Source: Bacteroides sp. CAG:927 (GTDB taxonomy: Bacteria; Bacteroidota; Bacteroidia; Bacteroidales; Muribaculaceae). From it: 5,208 nucleotides of DNA. The notes under the pieces are model-generated. The model did no database searches and was not told the origin of the DNA. It worked only from the letters and a program-made list of their open reading frames with translations. This document shows, in pieces, positions 1-4,877 of the stretch. Numbering within the stretch: position 1 is the first letter of the stretch; each line of letters opens with the position of its first letter. The DNA is taken from contig HF985659.1 of assembly GCA_000431155.1 (NCBI GenBank), positions 6,518 through 11,725 of the forward strand. The letters run 5' to 3'. The translations under genes were made by a program, and so were the position numbers.

Positions 1-35
1 AAAGACAGCATCAATTTTAAAGATTCAAAGACACC

Positions 36-71
36 ATGGAGTACTATGAAGTTTTAGGAGTAACATTCTAA
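36..71 (+). pseudogene. Truncated start of a J-domain (DnaJ-like) protein, 11 codons
   Basis: The reading frame from the ATG encodes MEYYEVLGVTF and then meets TAA. This is the way J-domain proteins begin: the (D/E)YYE(V/I)LGV helix I entry is among the most conserved starts of DnaJ, CbpA and related Hsp70 co-chaperones. Nothing after the stop, in any plus frame, continues with the expected helix II or the HPD loop. The J domain is therefore lost after its first turn, by deletion, replacement or insertion at about position 69. Seen: the peptide and the stop. Known: the family signature. Inferred: that this is a gene remnant and not an independent 11-residue peptide. The match is short, so chance cannot be fully excluded. 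Confidence 0.4.
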
Positions 72-73
72 GT

Positions 74-172
74 TTGTTTTCCGTCCTTCTCACAAAAGAG
101 CAAATTGCAAAATTCTTCCCTGACATCCAAATTGAAAGTGTTGGGCCGCACATTTGTTTGAAATATCCTTGA
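74..172 (+). pseudogene. Protein-like 3' fragment of unknown family
   Basis: A frame that is open from about position 50 to the TGA at 170-172 has no ATG but reads like the natural end of a protein: after TTG 74 come LFSVLLTKEQIAKFFPDIQ and IESVGPHICLKYP. A run of the type LLTKxxLxxFFPD followed by a hydrophobic strand resembles the C-terminal tail of some class I SAM-dependent methyltransferases, but that is a resemblance from memory only. It lies directly after the truncated J-domain start and in another frame, so the two do not form one gene by reading through. It may be a 3' remnant joined here by a rearrangement, or chance. An antisense stop-free frame over 90-263 (57 residues from TTG, cysteine-rich) competes with it, and I prefer neither strongly. 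Confidence 0.22.
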
Positions 173-293
173 GATAATCCTTTGCAATCGCATTTAAAAG
201 CCTTTTATAGCAAAGTTTGTTGGCGCACCAATTGGCAATATGACATAATGCGCTGATTTCCAATTGATCCAGCTCTTTTCAACGAGGACGAAT

Positions 294-333
294 ATTAACA
301 GAGAAGCTCCCTTACGGAAGCTTCTCTGTTAAT
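294..333. repeat. Perfect 15-bp inverted repeat (hairpin) with 10-nt spacer
   Basis: The arm ATTAACAGAGAAGCT (294-308) is matched by its exact reverse complement at 319-333; the spacer is CCCTTACGGA. Two further C:G pairs can form inside the spacer if one A is bulged. The stem is long enough to act as a transcription terminator or RNA-stabilising hairpin. Neither side is followed by a run of T: the plus side continues into GC-rich sequence and the minus side into ATTCGTCCTCG, so it is not a canonical intrinsic terminator. It sits at the edge of the GC-rich segment 334-427 and shares bases 330-333 with that segment's outer stem. Confidence 0.75.
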
Positions 334-427
334 TTCGCGGGTCGGAACTTAGCGCAAGTCGGCCACAGGCCGGTACGCACTCGACGCAGCCGAAAGTTAG
401 TCCCCACAATACTAAACCACGAAATTA
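330..427. other. GC-rich structured segment (possible structured RNA or repeat element)
   Basis: About 70 bp (336-405) are strongly GC-rich inside AT-rich flanks and contain nested inverted repeats: an outer pair TAATTTCG (330-337) with CGAAATTA (420-427), GGG (339-341) with CCC (402-404), AACTT (346-350) with AAGTT (394-398), and a central CGGCC-ACA-GGCCG hairpin (360-372). Together they suggest a branched, closed fold about 98 nt long. It does not match the parts of tmRNA, RNase P RNA, SRP RNA or a tRNA that I can recognise, and lacks a T-loop GGTTCGA. Candidates are a REP/MITE-like repeated palindrome, a recombination site or an undescribed RNA. The pairings are seen directly; the function is unknown. 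Confidence 0.5.
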
Positions 428-433
428 GCATAG

Positions 434-621
434 ATAGCTTATAATAAAACAGTAATTGATTTTAAGGTAATTACAAAATCAAGGCTGAATAAACTTATCT
501 TTAGTTTGGCTAAAATGCGAGCATATTCCGAGGTTTATCTCTGTCAAGCCTCGATGAGCTAAAGGTTGCGAGTATTGGTAAGGATGCTCTTTCGAAGACG
601 TTGTGATTGTGATGGCACTTG
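434..621. other. AT-rich stretch without a gene; small dyads only
   Basis: No convincing coding region is present. The main structure is a nested dyad at 456-482: TTGATTTT (456-463) and AAAATCAA (475-482) enclose the 8-bp palindrome GTAATTAC (467-474), and GTAATT also occurs directly repeated at 452-457. Smaller inverted repeats are TTTAG/CTAAA at 500-514 and CGAGG/CCTCG at 529-553. The first could be a protein-binding operator, but no start codon of an intact gene lies nearby on either strand, so a regulatory role is not supported. A plus frame open from 434 to 562 codes for unremarkable sequence and is not called. Confidence 0.45.
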
Positions 622-873
622 TCAGACTATAAAAATGTTTGATAGACTTTTATCGTTTTTGATGACATTGTAGATTGTGCTATCAAAGTCGGGGCCTTTG
701 ATATATCCGCTTTTCTGCTTATTCAGTTTGATTTCAGTCAAAAGGCCTGATTGGACTAACTCAGATAAATCCTTTTTTGCGTGGCATAAGTCTGCCATGG
801 TATCTTGTGGCAACGGGTAACTGTAGGCGGAATTACATTTGTTATCAGGTTTCGTTGGGAGTAAATACCGGTG
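622..873 (-). pseudogene. Orphan ORF, possible C-terminal fragment with winged-helix-like sequence
   Basis: This frame is open from a stop at 874-876 to the TGA at 622-624, 83 codons. The only start options are an internal TTG (813) and ATG (798). The readable core, KKDLSELVQSGLLTEIKL followed by a K-rich turn and SGYIKGPDFD, resembles the recognition helix and wing of winged-helix domains that end larger proteins such as Fic-type or RecG-like ATP-binding proteins (RDLxxLVxxGxL). No rest of such a protein is found upstream, where a stop closes the frame. I therefore read it as a 3' remnant, but it may be a short hypothetical gene from 798 or 813, or chance. It lies on the strand opposite to the following transporter gene. 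Confidence 0.28.
834..841 (+). promoter_or_regulatory. Candidate -7 box TACATTTG, distal promoter for the transporter
   Basis: An exact match to the Bacteroides -7 consensus TAnnTTTG. Transcription from here would start near 847-850 and give a leader of roughly 85-90 nt before the ATG at 936. No TTTG or TTG is found at the usual distance upstream (the nearest, TTG at 805-807, is 26 nt away), so the -33 half is missing. This is one of two candidates for the gene. Confidence 0.3.
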
Positions 874-923
874 CTAAGGGTGTGAATTTGCGCATGGAGA
901 CAGTTTATCCACAAAATATTCCG

Positions 924-931
924 TAAATTTG
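924..931 (+). promoter_or_regulatory. Candidate -7 box TAAATTTG directly before the transporter start
   Basis: An exact TAnnTTTG match ends only 4 nt before the ATG at 936. If it is used, the transcript would begin at or within a few bases of the start codon, giving a leaderless or near-leaderless message. The -33 region offers only GTTTA at 903-907. The same TA of the box is the in-frame stop TAA (924-926) that fixes the gene's start. Confidence 0.35.
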
Positions 932-935
932 CAGC

Positions 936-2597
936 ATGGATTGGTTTGAAAATCTGTTTTGGACGCAGTCGGCGCTGCAGGCGGTCTGCGTAATCTCGGT
1001 CATAATAGCTATTGGACTGGGGTTGGGCAAATTGCGCGTGTGCGGCATTTCACTGGGTGTCACGTTTGTGTTTTTTACGGGCATTCTTGCGGGACACTTA
1101 GGCTTGTCTATTGACCCCGAGATACTTAAATATGCCGAAGATTTCGGTCTCATGTTGTTTGTTTACGAGCTTGGACTGAAAGTGGGTCCCGGTTTTTTCA
1201 GCTCGTTCCGCACCGGCGGCCTCAAACTCAATATGCTTGGGCTGGCATTGGTGCTCGGCGGTACCGGGATGGCTATTGCGCTGAGCTATCTGATGTTGAT
1301 TCCTATGACAGATATGGTGGGCATTCTCAGCGGTGCTACAACCAACACTCCCTCGCTCGGTGCCGCACAGCAGGCTATCAGCCAGCTGGGACTTTCTGCC
1401 GAAGGTGCAGCCCTGAGTTGTGCGGTGACATATCCGCTCGGAGTAGTCGGCGTGATTCTGGCATTTATAGTGGTGAAGAAATTTGTGGCCCGCAAGTCGG
1501 ATTTCGAGGCGCGGCATATGGATGACTCCGACCATACGTATGTGGCAGAGTTTCATGTCACCAACCCCGGCATCTTCGGTATGTCGCTGCGTGAAATCAA
1601 TGCCCTTGGCGCAACACATTTTGTGGTGTCGCGCATATGGCATGGAGGCGAAGTGTCGGTGCCCGGGCCTGATGATGTGTTTTCTGAGGGCGACCGTGTG
1701 CTGGTTATCACAAACGAGGATGAGGTGGCCACGCTGACGGTGCTTTTCGGAGAGAAAAGCGACCGCGACTGGAACAAGCCCGACATCAACTGGGACACGC
1801 TTGACAAAAACCTCATATCACGCACAATTGCCATAAGCAAGCCGCAACTCAACGGCAAGCGCCTCGGCTCTCTGAATCTCCGCAAGCTCTATGGAGTCAA
1901 CATATCGCGTGTGTCGCGCTCGGGCGTGCGCCTGCTTGCGCGTCCCGATCTTATATTGCAGCTCGGCGACCGCCTGACCATTGTCGGCACGCCCGAAGGC
2001 GTAGGCAAAGTGGGCACCATTTTGGGCAATTCCGATACAGACCTCAAAGACCCCAATCTGGCGGCCATATTCATCGGCATGGTGCTCTCGCTCATCGTCG
2101 GGTCTATTCCAATCTCAATTCCCGGCATTTCTGTTCCTATAAAACTTGGTCTCGCCGGAGGCCCGATAGTGGTGGGCATACTCATAGGGCGCTTCGGACC
2201 GCAGTTTCATATGGTCACATACACCACCACGAGTGCCAATCTGATGCTTCGTGGCATAGGTTTGTCGCTCTTCCTTGCCTGTCTGGGTCTTGATGCCGGA
2301 GGGCAGTTTGTTGACACGTTGCTGCGTGGCGACGGCCTGACATGGATAGTTGCCGGGTTCATAATTACACTGGTGCCGTCATTGATTATGACTATCGCAG
2401 CAATGCGCTGGTGGCATCTTGACTTCGGGGTCGCTGCCGGAATGGTGAGTGGAGCTATGGCCAATCCCATGTCAATGACTTATGCTAACGAAATCACGCC
2501 GGGCGATGAGGCGCCTGTGGCTTATGCCACCACCTACCCGCTGTCAATGTTCGCCCGTGTTGTCATAGCCCAGCTGTTGGTGCTCTGCTTCCTCTAA
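936..2597 (+). CDS. AspT/YidE-family putative transporter with two RCK_C (TrkA-C) domains
   Basis: Inner-membrane transporter of the aspartate:alanine exchanger (AspT/YidE/YbjL) family, 553 residues, a usual length for the two-RCK form. The membrane part is an internal duplication. The first half (about 12-182) holds GATTNTPSLGAAQQ at 133-146 and AVTYPLGVVG at 163-172; the second half (about 373-553) holds the matching GAMANPMSMTYANE at 507-520 and ATTYPLSMFARV at 531-542. Between them lie two cytosolic RCK_C domains, about 202-272 and 293-365, each ending in the typical GDRVLVI / GDRLTIVG strand. The start is secure: an in-frame TAA lies four codons upstream and the N-terminus MDWFENLFW is family-like. 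The gene ends with tandem stops, TAA TAA. Substrate is not readable from sequence; members move dicarboxylates or amino acids, and RCK_C domains usually sense a ligand. No partner gene is adjacent. Confidence 0.92.
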   Translation: MDWFENLFWTQSALQAVCVISVIIAIGLGLGKLRVCGISLGVTFVFFTGILAGHLGLSIDPEILKYAEDFGLMLFVYELGLKVGPGFFSSFRTGGLKLNMLGLALVLGGTGMAIALSYLMLIPMTDMVGILSGATTNTPSLGAAQQAISQLGLSAEGAALSCAVTYPLGVVGVILAFIVVKKFVARKSDFEARHMDDSDHTYVAEFHVTNPGIFGMSLREINALGATHFVVSRIWHGGEVSVPGPDDVFSEGDRVLVITNEDEVATLTVLFGEKSDRDWNKPDINWDTLDKNLISRTIAISKPQLNGKRLGSLNLRKLYGVNISRVSRSGVRLLARPDLILQLGDRLTIVGTPEGVGKVGTILGNSDTDLKDPNLAAIFIGMVLSLIVGSIPISIPGISVPIKLGLAGGPIVVGILIGRFGPQFHMVTYTTTSANLMLRGIGLSLFLACLGLDAGGQFVDTLLRGDGLTWIVAGFIITLVPSLIMTIAAMRWWHLDFGVAAGMVSGAMANPMSMTYANEITPGDEAPVAYATTYPLSMFARVVIAQLLVLCFL

Positions 2598-2689
2598 TAA
2601 GTTTGCGCTAAAACATATTGATTTTCGCACTCATCATAACTTTTATTGCGTTAATTGCCGGCTCCTGATTATAGGCTGAGGCTGAACAA
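2598..2689. other. Convergent gap, no clear terminator
   Basis: The transporter and the metallo-hydrolase end towards each other across 92 bp. The best fold is GCG..AAAA / TTTT-CGC at 2605-2628, an imperfect 7-bp stem with a 2-nt bulge and no following T run on either strand. It may slow transcription from both sides but I do not call it a terminator. Confidence 0.35.
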
Positions 2690-3517
2690 TCAAAATTGGA
2701 AATGGGAACAGGTGTGGAATGTGTGGAACTGTCCCGACAGCAGGTGTGACAGCGTGGATTTGGCATTGCTTCCGGTGCAGTGTCCGGTATAGATTTGCAG
2801 GCCGGGATATTGCGAACGTATGGCGGCACTCAATGCAGTGTAATCCTCATCTGTTTCAAACCGATTGTTGTCGTCAGAATCAATCAGGTGCAATCCGCCG
2901 ATAAATGCGTCGGGACGAATCGGCGCACATGCTTCCAGAGTGTTGAGCAGCCCCAAATGAGTGCAGGATGACAATAAGATATGTCGGTCGGCCTCACGGA
3001 CCAGCAGGGCCATTTCGTGACTGAAATTGTCAGGCTTTTCTCCGGCCAACAGTGTGCGGTTGGCTTGCGGAATGCTGTGGCTTACGGGTATCTTGCTGAT
3101 GATTTCCACGGATGGAGTAAGTTGGATATTGTCGGTGACAGTTACTATGCGATGCATATTTGTCTGCACCAAACCATAGTCAATTGATATATCACGCATG
3201 TGTCTCCGTCTGTTGGAGTAGTAGCCATAAGCATTGATATTTGATGAAAGATAGATTTGTGCCCTACTGTTGTGTTGCAGAAAGCAGGCGAGGCCGCCGG
3301 TATGGTCATTGTGCGCGTGCGACAATACGAGACAGTCCACATCGGCAATGTCAATGCCCAGCTGCCCGGCGTTGTTCAGAAACTTGTCAGATGCTCCCAC
3401 ATCAAGCAGTATATTGCTCTTGTCGGTTTGTATATAAAAGCTCAGTCCATGCTCGGTTTCCAGAGAGGGGCGTTCCGGATCAGGCTGATTGTCTATGAGT
3501 ACGGTTATTTTTGTCAT
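2690..3517 (-). CDS. MBL-fold metallo-hydrolase (dihydropterin-ribofuranosyl-aminobenzene phosphate synthase-like)
   Basis: Cytosolic metallo-beta-lactamase-fold hydrolase of 275 residues. The metal-binding signature is complete: SHAHNDHTGG with His67, His69, Asp71 and His72. Further hallmarks of the subfamily related to Methanocaldococcus MJ0301 are the start ITVLIDNQ with E23HGLSF, the SHEMALLV strand at 166-173, SCTHLGLLN at 184-192 (in place of GCSHxGIxN), GGLHL at 207-211 and YTGHCTG at 243-249. These last histidine and cysteine positions usually complete the active site. No signal peptide. An in-frame TGA lies three codons upstream of the ATG, so the start is firm. Annotation as a 7,8-dihydropterin-6-yl-methyl-4-(ribofuranosyl)aminobenzene 5'-phosphate synthase is common for this family, but in bacteria the real substrate is unknown, so I call only the fold. 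It is monocistronic, with a promoter candidate just upstream. Confidence 0.9.
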   Translation of the reverse strand: MTKITVLIDNQPDPERPSLETEHGLSFYIQTDKSNILLDVGASDKFLNNAGQLGIDIADVDCLVLSHAHNDHTGGLACFLQHNSRAQIYLSSNINAYGYYSNRRRHMRDISIDYGLVQTNMHRIVTVTDNIQLTPSVEIISKIPVSHSIPQANRTLLAGEKPDNFSHEMALLVREADRHILLSSCTHLGLLNTLEACAPIRPDAFIGGLHLIDSDDNNRFETDEDYTALSAAIRSQYPGLQIYTGHCTGSNAKSTLSHLLSGQFHTFHTCSHFQF

Positions 3518-3576
3518 ATGGATTATTCAATTTTAAGCTTTCTCATGGTAGTAAGATACCGATAGGCAGGCAAAAA

Positions 3577-3607
3577 CAAATATCGCAATTTATAGCAACT
3601 TATCAAA
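3577..3607 (-). promoter_or_regulatory. Candidate promoter for the MBL-fold hydrolase gene
   Basis: Read on the minus strand, TTTG (3604-3607) and GATATTTG (3577-3584) are separated by 19 nt, the usual Bacteroides spacing. The -33 box is exact and the -7 box has one mismatch to TAnnTTTG. A start near 3570 would leave a leader of about 50 nt to the ATG at 3517. Of the promoters proposed here it has the best two-box geometry. Confidence 0.45.
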
Positions 3608-3734
3608 ATTTGCAATAAAATTGGTCCTGAGCAATGGCCGTAACCATATTCATTGATATGCTTTTAAATTTTATTGTCGTGAGATAGTAATTTTTTAGGC
3701 AGGTTTGCGTCCAATTAAGAAAAGACACATTTAT

Positions 3735-3923
3735 ATGGATTGGCAATTAATAGTCGCAATAATTGTTTGGTCATTCTTGGTCGGACCTATTCAGAAGTGG
3801 TTGAAAGAAAAGCTCAACTCTACGTTATGGAGTTGGGTATTTACTATAGTTATCGGCATCGGGGGCATGTGGGGCCTCACTGAGCTTTTGCGTTTCATTA
3901 CCGGACAGATTAACCGGTTCTAA
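3735..3923 (+). CDS. Small two-helix membrane protein, hypothetical
   Basis: A 62-residue protein with two predicted membrane segments: about residues 4-18 (QLIVAIIVWSFLVGP) and 31-52 (LWSWVFTIVIGIGGMWGLTELL). They are joined by a short basic and amphipathic linker, QKWLKEKLN, and followed by the tail RFITGQINRF. I do not recognise a family and assign no function. The frame can be extended upstream to a TTG at 3705, which would add MRPIKKRHIY, but the ATG at 3735 is preferred: the extension is polar, and an A-rich tract AAGAAAAG precedes the ATG. The stop lies 51 bp before the deacylase gene on the same strand and no TAnnTTTG box separates them, so the two may be co-transcribed. Tryptophan-rich helix ends (five Trp in 62 residues) are consistent with interfacial anchoring. 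Its own promoter is not evident; TAAATTTT at 3665-3672 is a weak match. Confidence 0.6.
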   Translation: MDWQLIVAIIVWSFLVGPIQKWLKEKLNSTLWSWVFTIVIGIGGMWGLTELLRFITGQINRF

Positions 3924-3974
3924 AGGCGTTTGTATAGCCCTTAATCATATCCATGTTTTGCATAACTCCTGTGG

Positions 3975-4550
3975 ATGGACTATTTTTGTGACATGGAATT
4001 TGATGTAAAGCATTATCACGGTCGTCCTTTAGAGGGGAATGAAAACCGTACTGAAGCTGAACTTGCCGTATATGACTTCCTTGACAATCTTGGTGTTGAA
4101 TACGACACTCTATGTCACCCGGCTGCATTTACAATGGAGGAATGTGAAGCGGTGAGAAGTCGTGCAGGAGCCCCAGTATTCAAGAATCTATTTCTTACCA
4201 ACAGGCAGCAAACGCAGTTTTTTCTGCTCATGATTCCGGCAGACAAGCCTTTTAAAACCAAATATCTCAGCTCTCAGCTGGGCTGCGCAAGGCTGTCGTT
4301 TGCCGATGAACAGCATATGGCTGACTATCTCCATATCCATCCCGGAGCTGTATCGCCAATGGGGCTTATCCATGACACGGAAGGCAAGGTGAGACTGATT
4401 ATTGACAATGATCTTCGCGATTGCGTGAAATATGCCTGCCACCCGTGCGTCAACACCTCCAGTATCGTACTTTCACTATCTGATTTGCTTGAGAAAATTA
4501 TTCCGGCAACAAACCATGACTTCACTTGGGTTACCCTGAAGCCTGAATAA
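3975..4550 (+). CDS. Prolyl-tRNA editing protein, ProXp-ala/PrdX-type Ala-tRNA(Pro) deacylase
   Basis: Free-standing trans-editing enzyme of the YbaK/ProRS-associated (INS-like) superfamily, which hydrolyses alanine wrongly attached to tRNA(Pro) in the cytosol. The 191-residue product has the expected parts: a GRPLEGNENRTEAELAVYDF opening (16-35) typical of PrdX proteins, CHPAAFTMEEC at 47-57, the catalytic K70-N71 in FKNLFLTNR, LSSQLGCARLSFA at 98-110, GAVSPMGL at 124-131 and the ligand loop H156-PCVNTSS. In ProXp-ala the equivalent Lys-Asn pair and histidine are essential, so an active enzyme is likely. An in-frame TAA is found at 3963-3965; the start is therefore ATG 3975 or the second Met at 3993, and the latter gives MEFDVKHYHGRP, a more usual N-terminus. 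Such a separate enzyme is expected where prolyl-tRNA synthetase lacks its editing domain. Related editing families (YbaK, ProXp-x) are less likely because of the KN and GAVSP motifs. Confidence 0.9.
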   Translation: MDYFCDMEFDVKHYHGRPLEGNENRTEAELAVYDFLDNLGVEYDTLCHPAAFTMEECEAVRSRAGAPVFKNLFLTNRQQTQFFLLMIPADKPFKTKYLSSQLGCARLSFADEQHMADYLHIHPGAVSPMGLIHDTEGKVRLIIDNDLRDCVKYACHPCVNTSSIVLSLSDLLEKIIPATNHDFTWVTLKPE

Positions 4551-4594
4551 AAGATGTGCTGTCCAAGTTCTGATAAGCAAAAACCGTGATTTTT

Positions 4595-4759
4595 CTAAAT
4601 GTTGGCTCCATCGGATAGGGCCGAAAACAGCCACGGAACGAATACTACAAGGCCCAAAAGTATGGGAGCTATCATGCTTATTATCCAGATAATAAGGACT
4701 ACCACAGCGAGGGTAGCAAGTATGCATGCAATAATTTTAACAGTGTCGGATATTTTCAT
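4595..4759 (-). CDS. Small hydrophobic membrane protein, hypothetical
   Basis: A 54-residue protein that is almost entirely hydrophobic between residues 9 and 47: a helix through IIACILATLAVVVLIIWI, a break at Pro32, then a second helix LLGLVVFVPWLF, with a short polar tail SALSDGANI. A topology of two helices or one hairpin is likely. I recognise no family and give no function. The frame could be extended to an ATG at 4822, but that extension would overlap the candidate promoter boxes at 4787-4815 and is rich in Cys, Pro and Tyr, so the ATG at 4757-4759 is preferred. The overlapping plus-strand frame (4599-4844) is its shadow. The gene converges on the deacylase (44 bp between stops) and is divergent from the secreted hydrolase. 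Confidence 0.6.
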   Translation of the reverse strand: MKISDTVKIIACILATLAVVVLIIWIISMIAPILLGLVVFVPWLFSALSDGANI

Positions 4760-4786
4760 GTTAAATGCAATTATCGTTGGATATGG

Positions 4787-4815
4787 CAAATATATAATCC
4801 TGCATGGGCAACAAA
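4787..4815 (-). promoter_or_regulatory. Candidate promoter for the 54-residue membrane protein
   Basis: On the minus strand TATATTTG (4787-4794) is an exact TAnnTTTG box and TTTG (4812-4815) lies 17 nt upstream, slightly closer than usual. Transcription would begin near 4780, about 20 nt before the ATG at 4759. This supports the shorter start for that gene. Confidence 0.45.
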
Positions 4816-4841
4816 CACGCACAATATTGTTAAATAAGTGC

Positions 4842-4849
4842 TAAATTTG
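4842..4849 (+). promoter_or_regulatory. Candidate -7 box TAAATTTG for the secreted hydrolase
   Basis: An exact TAnnTTTG match 28 nt before the ATG at 4878, giving a leader of roughly 20-25 nt. The -33 half is unclear: the only TTG (4827-4829) is too close, at 12 nt. Together with the box at 4787-4815 it forms a back-to-back arrangement in the 118-bp divergent gap. Confidence 0.4.
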
Positions 4850-4877
4850 TGTGTTCGCCATAAAATTCTGTATTTGT

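Noticed and set aside
90..263. Minus-strand 57-residue cysteine-rich ORF from TTG 263
   Set aside because: No ATG, no recognisable motif, and it overlaps a more protein-like plus-strand frame; the support is too weak for a gene call.
338..405. Possible integron attC-like site (GTTAGTC beside paired arms)
   Set aside because: The boxes do not fit RYYYAAC and GTTRRRY on both sides, and there is no integrase or cassette array.
312..431. Minus-strand 39-codon ORF starting at ATG 431 through the GC-rich segment
   Set aside because: It lies entirely within the palindromic structured element and is very rich in Arg, Trp and Pro because of the GC-rich repeats; a noncoding explanation fits better.
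1098..1643. Long minus-strand ORF of 181 codons inside the transporter
   Set aside because: It is the antisense shadow of the transporter; its Cys/His-rich composition and lack of motifs are typical of shadows.
2608..2829. Minus-strand 73-codon ORF over the end of the MBL gene
   Set aside because: It overlaps the MBL coding sequence, whose C-terminal YTGHCTG motif is family-conserved, and it has no features of its own.
3705..3734. TTG start extending the 62-residue membrane protein by 10 residues
   Set aside because: The ATG at 3735 gives a compact membrane protein and is the more usual start codon; the extension adds only polar residues.
4579..4594. AAAAA/TTTTT dyad between convergent genes as a bidirectional terminator
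   Set aside because: The stem is 5 A:T pairs without any G:C base, too weak to call.
4599..4844. Plus-strand 81-codon ORF with a hydrophobic part
   Set aside because: Shadow of the minus-strand 54-residue membrane protein, which has the better promoter and a cleaner two-helix pattern.
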